DNA of 64,000 bases, taken from assembly GCA_040386595.1 (NCBI GenBank), contig JAZKFE010000215.1, positions 1 through 64,000 on the forward strand. The letters run 5' to 3'. The notes below the pieces were generated by a model. That model was not told the origin of the DNA. It did not search any database and saw only the letters and a list, made by a program, of their open reading frames with translations. Of the stretch, positions 56,084-63,454 are shown one piece after another. How positions within the stretch are numbered: the stretch's first letter is position 1; each line of letters opens with the position of its first letter. Source of the stretch: JAKFVC01 sp040386595 (GTDB taxonomy: Bacteria > Planctomycetota > Planctomycetia > Planctomycetales > Planctomycetaceae). The position numbers and the translations under genes were made by a program.

Positions 56084-56854
56084 CGTACGCGGCCCTCTTC
56101 ATCGGCCGTGAAGGGATTCTTCACAGCTGAGTAGTAATGAATACATGTGAGGGGGAGACAGTTCCCGAGCAATTCCAGCTCAACACTCACTGCATGTGCG
56201 TGTCCGCTCCGTGGACGTTGTTCTCAACAGTGGACTACGGTCGAACGGAGACCTGTGCCTCGCGAAATCTCGATTGGAACTTCTGAGTTTCACGCGGCGC
56301 CGAGATCGGGTTACAGGCCATCTCTGATTCCAAGGCGACCGTTTTGCAGGCCTCGTCGGTGGTTAAACCGTCGCCGCCGGGCGTCGCACTTCTGACAATA
56401 CAGGACCATCCTAAAGTTTTCGAGCGACCCCGTGCAACCACAACTTATGAACTAAATCCGCAGATTTCAAATCAGTCGGATTGAGCCCGATTTTCGACTC
56501 CGCCGTGCGGGGATTCTTGCTGTTCTTCAGCAGAAATTCTCGAAATGGTGAATTTTGGCGACATTGAAATCGCCCTGGATGGAATTGTCATGTCTGGACA
56601 ATATGCCATATGGAAGGGTGGATTGTGAATGATTGTTGGAGTTTGCTGATTGTGCGGTTGGTGTGGCTCGTGCGCCCCGGGCCCTCACTGAGTTGCTGTC
56701 TCTCGTTCTCGTCGATGCAATTTCAAGTTAAAAGAGATTTGAGTTCTTTTGCAATTAACTTGCAATAACAACGCGATGTGATTAAAGTCGTGTTTATCGG
56801 GCCAATCACAAACCATCCACCGACCTGATCGTTGATTTAAGGAGCAGGGCTACC
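56084..56854. other. Intergenic region upstream of the DUF1559/AztD-like cluster
   Basis: 771 nt between divergent genes, no coding signal. The right part (56560-56850) is AT-rich and carries the dyad at 56749-56765, about 90 nt before the DUF1559 start. Confidence 0.6.
56749..56765. promoter_or_regulatory. Fur-family-like (Mur/Zur-type) operator candidate
   Basis: TTGCAA-TTAAC-TTGCAA, a 6-5-6 dyad. The rhizobial Mur box (TTGCAA-N5-TTGCAA type) has the same layout. The right half-site can overlap a weak -35, with a possible -10 TTAAAG at 56782-56787, a position expected for repression. The metal and regulator are inferred only. Confidence 0.5.
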
Positions 56855-57913
56855 ATGAGTCTCAAGCGCGGGTTCACATTGATCGAGCTGCTGGTCGTGA
56901 TCGCGATCATCGCGGTCTTAATCGCGTTGTTGTTGCCGTCGGTTCAGCAGGCCCGGGAGGCGGCGCGACGTACGCAATGCAAAAACAACCTCAAGCAATT
57001 GGGGCTGGCTCTGCATAACTATGAGAATACGTTTCGGGTCTTCCCGATGAACGGGGGCTCGACGGGCTTCTCACCGCAGGCCCGAGTTTTGCCTTATGTC
57101 GACCAGGGTAATTTGCAAAATTTGATCGACTTCAATCAGCCGGTCTACACGGGACCGGGAGGTTCGCAGGTGCCGAACCCCGTGTTTGTGTCGATCTTCG
57201 CCCAGGCCATTCCGTTGCTGCTGTGTCCCAGCGATCCGGCTCCCGCGCAATCGACAGCCACTTTGGGGAGCCCCGCGCAGGCCTATGTGTTTGCGGGGAA
57301 CAACTACATGGTGAGCACGGGGAGTGGCACGAACACCAACTATGACGATCGCAAACAGACCGACGGTGTTTTCTGGACCAATTCCAATGCCCGCATCGGA
57401 GATGTCACTGACGGTACCTCGAATACGGTCTTCATGAGCGAGGCGGTTCGGGGGGATGGCATTGATGTGACGCTGCCTGCTGGCACAACTCCCTCTTTCC
57501 CGTATCGCAAGCAGTTGAATGCCAGCTCGGGAGCGTCTCCTGGAGCAGGGCCCGGATATACGGGTTCGAGTGGCGGTTGGCCAACTCCGTTGATCACCAA
57601 CCCTGATTTGTCGGCCGTGCTGGCGGCGCAAACGGGCTGGAAAGGGAGTGCCGCCGGGAACGGTCGCGGGACATCGTGGATGCGCGGTTTGGCTCATAAT
57701 GTCTGCACCAACGGCTACAACACTCCCAACAGCAAGGTCCCTGATACCACGCTACACGGCACCGGATTTTTTGGCCCACGCAGCATGCACACGGGTGGCG
57801 CCAATGTGTTGCTCGGTGACGGCGCGGTGCGATTCTTGAGCGACAGCATCAATGTCACGATTCACCGCGCCATTCATAGTCGTAACGGCGGCGAGACGGT
57901 GGGCGAATTCTAA
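56855..57913 (+). CDS. DUF1559 pilin-like protein, first gene of the AztD-like cluster
   Basis: 352 residues, with AAGGAG well placed before the ATG. The leader GFTLIELLVVIAIIAVLIALLLPSV and the helix QQAREAARRTQCKNNLKQLG are canonical. Further family marks: VLPYVDQGNLQNLIDF, LLLCPSDPAPAQ, IGDVTDGTSNTVFMSEAVRG, SMHTGGANVLLGDGAVRFLS and the ending GGETVGEF. It should be processed by prepilin peptidase and stay in the inner membrane or periplasm. The lipoprotein gene starts 130 nt downstream with no terminator between them, and the AztD-like gene follows, so the three probably share an mRNA. Confidence 0.93.
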   Translation: MSLKRGFTLIELLVVIAIIAVLIALLLPSVQQAREAARRTQCKNNLKQLGLALHNYENTFRVFPMNGGSTGFSPQARVLPYVDQGNLQNLIDFNQPVYTGPGGSQVPNPVFVSIFAQAIPLLLCPSDPAPAQSTATLGSPAQAYVFAGNNYMVSTGSGTNTNYDDRKQTDGVFWTNSNARIGDVTDGTSNTVFMSEAVRGDGIDVTLPAGTTPSFPYRKQLNASSGASPGAGPGYTGSSGGWPTPLITNPDLSAVLAAQTGWKGSAAGNGRGTSWMRGLAHNVCTNGYNTPNSKVPDTTLHGTGFFGPRSMHTGGANVLLGDGAVRFLSDSINVTIHRAIHSRNGGETVGEF

Positions 57914-58043
57914 GCCGAAGTCTCGTTGAGATTGTCTGTTGTTTGAGACTGGGGGTGAGGGGCTCGCGAGCCTCCCGATTCCTTATGTTTTGGCTTTTTT
58001 GCCCGTCTGCCTCACCGTGCCAATTCAATCTACGAGAGCATTT

Positions 58044-58445
58044 ATGGCCCTCCAGTTTTCGAAGTGCGTCGCTTCCTGTTTGTCGGCCATCCTGCTGTGT
58101 GGGAGTGGCTGTCACCGCGATGCGGCTCTGCTGCAGGGGGGCACCGCAGGCACCATCGAGTTGCGCGGCGTGAAGCGTGCGGACATGCAGCTCAATGTCT
58201 TTGAGGATGCCCCGTCGCCGCGCCGATTGGCCTATGGAGTCAGTGGTGCTCAGGGTCACTTTAGTCTGATTGCTGACGACGGGCTGGAACCGGCCACGCT
58301 GCCTCCCGGCAAGTACCGCCTCACTCTCGAATCGGTGGCCGCGGACCCCATCCCGATTCCCGCGGGCTACCGCGATGTCAAAACGACATCGCTCAAGATC
58401 GACTGGCCGTCAGATGACGGCCAGCTCAATGTAAATGTTCACTAA
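58044..58445 (+). CDS. Small lipoprotein, carboxypeptidase-regulatory-like
   Basis: 133 residues from ATG 58044; a longer frame opens at 57939 but would bury the signal peptide. The lipoprotein signal ends ILLCGSGCH, with the lipobox Cys followed by His. The domain (TIELRGVKRADMQLNVFEDA, then AQGHFSLIADDGLEPATLPPG) has the beta-sandwich pattern of carboxypeptidase-regulatory-like domains, with the LPPGKYRLTLE turn. Comparable lipoprotein at 27924 also follows a DUF1559 gene. Confidence 0.8.
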   Translation: MALQFSKCVASCLSAILLCGSGCHRDAALLQGGTAGTIELRGVKRADMQLNVFEDAPSPRRLAYGVSGAQGHFSLIADDGLEPATLPPGKYRLTLESVAADPIPIPAGYRDVKTTSLKIDWPSDDGQLNVNVH

Positions 58446-58516
58446 ATAAATGTGTGCGTCAGTTTCTCGCCACAGTCACAACTTGAAATAGCTTTTTTTC
58501 ACAGGAAGAATTTGTG

Positions 58517-59926
58517 ATGCGTCCGAATCTCAATCGCTCTCTGGCCGTCGTCGGATGGCTAGGGCTGCTCGCCCTGTCCCCGTCGTTGCTGACAGCCGCA
58601 CCACCGAAGGCCGCTTCGTCGAGTCCTCGGCGAATCCTCACGCGGGTGTTTTTTCAAGATGATGACGCGCGGGCTTTGAAGTGGGCCGATGTCCTGGCGG
58701 GCGAGCCTCCGCAGCTGGGGACTGTTAGTTCGATCTCGGGATTTCCGACGTTGGATGTCAAACGACAAAGCCTGGTGCAGATGAAGGCGGCTGCGGGAAT
58801 GCTGCTGGTGGGGGTGCGTGACGATGATGACGGAGCGTTTCAAAGTGGTTGGATTCTGATCGATTCCGGAGTGGCTCAAGAAGAGCACGGCGATCATTCG
58901 CATTGGACCTATCCGCGAGTGCCCGCAGTGCGCGCCATGCAGCTCGACAATCAGCAGGGGAACCCTGCCCATCTCTATTGCTACGACGAAGTCTTCTATT
59001 TGGCGAACGACAAGCTGGATGGTTTCACACGGCTCGATCCCGCGGCCATCTTGCCGGCCGACAATGAAGCGGCCGTTCGCCGTCGTGCGGCACTACATCG
59101 AGGCGGGGGCGGGCATATCACCCTGGCTGCTGCTGACGGGAAAGTGGCGTACTCTACCTGGATCGACCGCGAGGGGCCGAACAAGGGGCGCGTCGATGTG
59201 ACGCTGCTACAGCCGAGCGGCAACTCGCAATTTGCGTACTCGTTTCATCTGCCTCACGGCGGCATTCACGGAGCGATTTCCTGTCAGGGCAAAGTCTTCT
59301 TCGCCCCGGCAGACGGTCTGTGCTGGGTGACCGCCAACGCCGATCCGAAGCTCGATCCCAAGTCGGTGGCCGTGCAGCACCTCTCTTTGGGCAAGGATGG
59401 AGAGAAGCCCCGGCGGACCGGTTCTTTCCACTCTCTGGGTCGCTTCGTCGGCTTTTCAAGCGGTGCTGGCCCCACAGCCGCAGCGTGCTTTTTAGATGCC
59501 GGACGGAGCACGGTCGAGATCGTGACGGTGCCTCTGGGAATGGCTGAAGGCTCTCGTCCCGTCGGGCCGGTGATGGTCAAGCCGCGTAAGGGGCCGGGGT
59601 TGGCATTCGTCTTTCATGATCATCCGGATGACGTGGAAGGCCCGCACAAATTGAGTCTTCTGGAAATCAATTCGGGAGCCGACGGGAGCTTGGGAAACGT
59701 CAAAGTTGTCGCGGTCACAGACGTCGGACGCAGTCGCCCCGAAGGACACAGCGGACATCATGATCTCGCCATTGACGGTGATCGTCGCCGAGCGGTGTTT
59801 ACGAATCCCGGGGACGGGACGTTGACTCTGTTTTCGCTCGTAGAACGAAAATCACAGGCCGACTTCAAGGTGGGAGGGATGCCGTCCAAAATCGTTTGTT
59901 TCGGAGGGGCAGGGAAGGCAGATTAA
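58517..59926 (+). CDS. Secreted AztD-like beta-propeller (putative zinc metallochaperone)
   Basis: 469 residues from ATG 58517 (AGGAAG 8 nt upstream; GTG 58514 is adjacent). A signal peptide precedes a propeller with His-rich spots: GVAQEEHGDHSHW, LHRGGGGHITLA, FHLPHGGIHGAI, FVFHDHPDDVEGPH and GHSGHHDLAIDGDRRR. The order of these elements and the closing VGGMPSKIVCFGGAG match what I know of AztD, the periplasmic chaperone that passes zinc to the AztC binding protein in AztABCD systems. Zinc binding is therefore a supported inference. No AztABC transporter gene is next to it. Starts 71 nt after the lipoprotein. Confidence 0.75.
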   Translation: MRPNLNRSLAVVGWLGLLALSPSLLTAAPPKAASSSPRRILTRVFFQDDDARALKWADVLAGEPPQLGTVSSISGFPTLDVKRQSLVQMKAAAGMLLVGVRDDDDGAFQSGWILIDSGVAQEEHGDHSHWTYPRVPAVRAMQLDNQQGNPAHLYCYDEVFYLANDKLDGFTRLDPAAILPADNEAAVRRRAALHRGGGGHITLAAADGKVAYSTWIDREGPNKGRVDVTLLQPSGNSQFAYSFHLPHGGIHGAISCQGKVFFAPADGLCWVTANADPKLDPKSVAVQHLSLGKDGEKPRRTGSFHSLGRFVGFSSGAGPTAAACFLDAGRSTVEIVTVPLGMAEGSRPVGPVMVKPRKGPGLAFVFHDHPDDVEGPHKLSLLEINSGADGSLGNVKVVAVTDVGRSRPEGHSGHHDLAIDGDRRRAVFTNPGDGTLTLFSLVERKSQADFKVGGMPSKIVCFGGAGKAD

Positions 59927-59934
59927 AAAGAAAA

Positions 59935-59975
59935 GCTCTCTCCGCGAGACAGAAATTCTGTCCTACGGAGAGAGC
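59935..59975. terminator. Bidirectional terminator-like hairpin
   Basis: GCTCTCTCCG (59935-59944) pairs with CGGAGAGAGC (59966-59975); inside is a second palindrome GACAGAAATTCTGTC. On the minus strand a T-rich stretch follows (CTTTTCTTTTTAATC), on the plus strand ATATTTAATT. It separates convergent genes. Confidence 0.7.
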
Positions 59976-60019
59976 ATATTTAATTGAAAGTGTGCGTTCG
60001 AATTCGATATTCCAACGCT

Positions 60020-60100
60020 GGGAGGGTGAGGCTCCTGCCGAACTGCTAAGTCTTCTGGGGTCGAGGAGACCAAGCGGTTCGGCAGGAGCCTCACCCTCCC
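60020..60100. repeat. Dispersed palindromic repeat, family A, copy 3
   Basis: GGGAGGGTGAGGCTCCTGCC at the left and GGCAGGAGCCTCACCCTCCC at the right: perfect inverted arms, spacer about 40 nt. Confidence 0.9.
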
Positions 60101-60144
60101 CAAGAACGCGGTCACCCATGGCGAAGCCGCATGATCTCTGTCAA

Positions 60145-60909
60145 TTACGGCAGTTCGCGAATTCGTAGGTTCTTGAACTCGATGGGTGCCCCTTCGGATT
60201 CCAGGCAGAGGTAGCCGGTGGCGGGTTGACAGTTGGTGCCGCCGGAGACTTCTTCACCGTTGACCCAGAGTCGAACTTCGCCGTTGATGGCCCGGACGTA
60301 GTAGTGATTCCACTCGCCGATTCCCTTGCTGAGATTCTTCCGCGGGAAGCTGCGTTCACCGCCGGGGGAGACGGGGGCGAACGGAGTCATCTTCGATTTG
60401 CCGACCGGGAAGACGTCACCATTGGTGGTGAACCAGTCGGGTTTCTTCTTCTGGGATTTCTCGTACTGCTCGGCGTAGCCATGATCCAGAATCTGGACTT
60501 CGATACCGCCGGGGGGAAGTGAATTCGGCTTCAGGCCGGTGAGCGATTCATCAGTCGCCCAGACGAAGATTCCCGAATTGCCGCCTGATTTCAGATGGCG
60601 CCATTCTGCGACCAATTCGAAGTTGGTGATCTTCTTCTTGGATTTAGTGACACCGACGGGGGTCCCTTTGCATTGGATGCCGCCATCCTTAAACGTCCAG
60701 GTGTCCGGATCAGTGTTCACATTTTCGAAATCAGCTTCTCCCAAGGCGGCCCAACCGGGGCCGATGCCATCAATAAACGCCTTCTTCGCTTCTGCGGGGG
60801 CGGCAGCCGGTTTCTCGGCTGTGGTTTCTTGAGCGGTTCCTCGCACCACCGCCAGGGCTGACAGCGCTCCGACGACGACCAGGACTTGATACCGTGCTGC
60901 AGCTCTCAT
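60145..60909 (-). CDS. DUF1080 (3-keto-disaccharide hydrolase-type) secreted protein
   Basis: 254 residues from ATG 60909; the longer frame adds 24 non-signal residues. A signal peptide (ARYQVLVVVGALSALAVV) is followed by a DUF1080 jelly-roll: WTFKDGGIQCKGTPVGVTKS, FELVAEWRHLKSGGNSGIFV, PPGGIEVQILDHGY, WNHYYVRAINGEVRLWVNGE, GYLCLESEGAPIEFKNLRIR. Family members are concanavalin-like lectin/hydrolase domains; some hydrolyse 3-keto-glycosides. The Glu and Asp of IEVQILD are the family's usual polar residues. Secreted or periplasmic, carbohydrate related. Confidence 0.9.
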   Translation of the reverse strand: MRAAARYQVLVVVGALSALAVVRGTAQETTAEKPAAAPAEAKKAFIDGIGPGWAALGEADFENVNTDPDTWTFKDGGIQCKGTPVGVTKSKKKITNFELVAEWRHLKSGGNSGIFVWATDESLTGLKPNSLPPGGIEVQILDHGYAEQYEKSQKKKPDWFTTNGDVFPVGKSKMTPFAPVSPGGERSFPRKNLSKGIGEWNHYYVRAINGEVRLWVNGEEVSGGTNCQPATGYLCLESEGAPIEFKNLRIRELP

Positions 60910-61233
60910 GCAATGTGCCTTGCAAAACAGGGGACAGTTTCCGAGCCAGCAATTTCGCGCGACGGAATGCGAACAACGCATCCGGAGCGGCTCGGAGAAA
61001 ACTCATCAAGGATCGCGATTGTAACCCAGTCACGGATCACCGACGAGGGAGCCGCAAGGCAATGTGGATCGCGATGGCAATCAATTTTTGAGAGTCTGTA
61101 TTTTGGCCCGCGAGAGACGGAAGAATGTCGCCGTAGGCGTCAGCTCACGGAAAGGCCCACATCAAAGCAAAAAGCCCGGCTCAGAGAGTCGGGCTTGCAG
61201 GCTTAGAGCACGCGGAAACATTACCGGGAACAA

Positions 61234-61695
61234 CTACACCAAACGCGTTTCCGCATTGGCGGGATCCTGCAATGTGCGTACAAATTGCACGAATTCCTGG
61301 GTCAGCCGCAATGACGCGAGATCCGGATCGACGACCAGCTGGCAGTAATCTCGGAAGCCCAGTTGCACCGACCGGCGTAGTTCACGCATGGCGTCTTCGA
61401 CTTGATGCAACAACGCGTAGCTGCAGGCCAAATTGTAGATCGCACAGGGATCATGCGGTCGCAATTGAGCCAACCGTTGATCAATTTGCAGAGTTCGGCG
61501 GTGCCAACCTTTGTCGGCAAACAGCTCGCCCAGACGCATCAACACTTCGACGTAGAAGGGATCACGATTCAGGATCCGCTCGTAGAAGTCAATTTCGAAG
61601 TCGCTTTGAGAGCGTCGAACCAAGTCGGAAACCCGACATTGGTTGCAGCGATACGAGTAATTTGCGGCACCGTCTGAAGGTGGTTGAGTGGACAT
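61234..61695 (-). CDS. Small TPR-like protein
   Basis: 153 residues. An N-terminal pair of cysteines (YRCNQCRVSD) is followed by TPR helices: FYERILNRDPFYVEVLMRLG and LFADKGWHRRTLQIDQRLAQ, then PHDPCAIYNLACSYALLHQV and EDAMRELRRSVQLGFRDYCQ. The ending EFVQFVRTLQDPANAETRLV is typical of TPR proteins with PDLASLR motifs found widely in planctomycetes. Probably cytosolic adaptor. No operon partner. Confidence 0.8.
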   Translation of the reverse strand: MSTQPPSDGAANYSYRCNQCRVSDLVRRSQSDFEIDFYERILNRDPFYVEVLMRLGELFADKGWHRRTLQIDQRLAQLRPHDPCAIYNLACSYALLHQVEDAMRELRRSVQLGFRDYCQLVVDPDLASLRLTQEFVQFVRTLQDPANAETRLV

Positions 61696-62319
61696 CTGCG
61701 CGCGTCTCCGACGGGACTCAGGAGTGAATTACTTTGTCCTAGGATGGATCTGAGACACTTTGCAAGTCGAGGAAAAATGGCGGAAACGTTGAGCCCGCTT
61801 CCGAATCGAATTGACAACTTCGATTATAGCGCTCGCAAACTTCATGACAACCACAACTGCAACAGACATTTCGGCAATTCAGTCAAGTTGCTACCAAATG
61901 GTATTGCCAAAAAGCCTCGTAAATGGCACGAATTGGTCTCGAGTGCCGCAGATTGCACCAGACCAATAACCAGACCAATTCCGATCGTGGGTTGAGCAAA
62001 GTGGTCGATGTGACCGGCAGATGTTGGCAATAAACACGAAAAAAGCCTGCTTCCACAGGGGAAGCAGGCTTTATCATCGATAGCCCGAATCAGATCTCGC
62101 ATCTTGCAACATCCCAAGGATGCCACAATGAAGATCCGGGCAAGATTCTATCGCGACTGACCAGGACTTCTGGGACACCGATAAATGACTCGGCGGCCAG
62201 TTATGTTTTAGGGTCAGTCAGACGGTCAGAGGAGAGGTTTTCGAAACGCATCGGGTTGAGAATGTCTCAATCCAATGCCCACGAAATGCACATCTCGCGA
62301 CTGGCCGCCCATAGGCTAT
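61696..62319. other. Intergenic region with terminator
   Basis: 624 nt; a terminator for the minus strand is at 62042-62072. The stretch between it and the acidic-protein gene (62073-62319) would be a 3' untranslated region of about 250 nt. No gene seen. Confidence 0.55.
62036..62072 (-). terminator. Intrinsic terminator, minus strand
   Basis: AAAGCCTGCTTCC (62042-62054) pairs perfectly with GGAAGCAGGCTTT (62060-62072). On the minus strand the stem is followed by a run of Ts. Confidence 0.85.
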
Positions 62320-62625
62320 TTAGTAATCTTCGTCGTCTTCTGATTCGTCGAGGTCTTCGTCGTCCTCGAAGTCATCTTCCTCTTCGAAGTCATCGTCGTC
62401 TTCAAATTCGTCTTCGTCTTCGAAGTCGTCATCGAAGTCTTCGTCTTCGAGTTCATCGTCCTCGAGTTCGTCGTCTTCGAATTCTTCGTCTTCGTCAGCT
62501 TCCAGGCGCAGTTCGTCAGCCACGTCGACGTTATCGACGGACCAAGAACCACTGTGATCGAGTTCCCCGATCACGGTTAAACCCAATTCAATCACTTCGC
62601 GTTCCATGAAGCTCGCAATCGCCAT
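62320..62625 (-). CDS. Small protein with extreme Asp/Glu tail
   Basis: 101 residues from ATG 62625 with AGGTGG upstream; the frame is open further but lacks a ribosome site. Residues 1-42 look folded (MEREVIELGLTVIGELDHSG, VDNVDVADELRLEAD). Residues 43-101 are almost only Asp, Glu and Phe with a few Leu, in units such as FEDDELEDDELEDEDF. Phe appears at fairly regular spacing. Proteins like this can mimic DNA or bind basic proteins or calcium; none of that is shown here. Codon use (GAC/GAA alternation) makes the DNA simple-sequence-like at 62330-62490. Confidence 0.75.
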   Translation of the reverse strand: MAIASFMEREVIELGLTVIGELDHSGSWSVDNVDVADELRLEADEDEEFEDDELEDDELEDEDFDDDFEDEDEFEDDDDFEEEDDFEDDEDLDESEDDEDY

Positions 62626-63454
62626 CTTGCATCCACCTCGTATGCGTCGTCTATAAGTTCGGAGACGAAACAGCACCTAGTTCAGTCAATCCGTTCGCGG
62701 TACCAGCACCGGGAACAAGTTCGTCCAATCAACACAAGTCGATGTTCTGGCAGGCCAGAAATCACCACCACCTCAAGTGGAAACCCTGTATTGTCAATTC
62801 TTGCAACCGAGGCTGCACGGAAACCTGTCCCCACGTGCGTGATTCACGATTTCACAAGCAGCTTTAGTCGTCATTTCATCGTTTGTCAAGCACTTTTTTT
62901 CTGCCGCATTCGATTTCAGGTTCACCAAGGAACCGCAATTGAATTTAGGCAGGTTCGCGGAAAAGTATCCCTCCCCGTGGATGATGTCAACACACGAATC
63001 CGGAAGAATTTGCCTTTTTCGACGTGATTGTCAGTTACCGACTTCCGTGAGGTTCTCGCCCGATTGGATATCGGCCAGAAAAACCAAGTTCGCCAGAGCG
63101 TTTGCCCACTTTAAAACGGAGCGGCAGACCAACGCTGTTTTTATCGGAAGTGTCGCTACAATCCGTCGAAAACAAGGGCTGGACACTCGCGAAATTTGTT
63201 GTTGATCTTCGGCAACACCGAGTAGGCCATTGGACATACCGACTGCCGCCCCCGTTAAAATTTCGAGTAGTCGTCCCCGTTAGGGAATGCCGTGACCGAT
63301 TTTGAACCCTTGGGAGGGTGAGGCTCCTGCCGAACCGCTACCGTCTTTCGACACTCAGTAGGCCCCGCGGTTCGGCGGGAACCTCACCCTCCCGATAATT
63401 CGAATCAAGACGAATTCCAGATCGCATTTAAAAAATCAGCATAAGGAGCCTGCC
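62626..63454. other. Intergenic region upstream of the phosphohexomutase
   Basis: 829 nt; only the family A repeat at 63312-63393 and the ribosome site of the next gene are recognised. Frames here are short and motif-free. Confidence 0.55.
63312..63393. repeat. Dispersed palindromic repeat, family A, copy 4
   Basis: Left arm GGGAGGGTGAGGCTCCTGCC; right arm GGTTCGGCGGGAACCTCACC with two changes, then CTCCC. Followed, as in copies 1 and 2, by a GATxATTCGA sequence. Confidence 0.85.

Noticed and set aside
57939..58043. Upstream extension of the lipoprotein gene
   Set aside because: Would place 35 residues before a clear signal peptide and lipobox; ATG 58044 is the natural start.
62330..62490. 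Simple-sequence DNA (GAA/GTC-like runs), considered as a non-coding satellite
   Set aside because: It is the in-frame acidic tail of a small gene with a good ribosome site.
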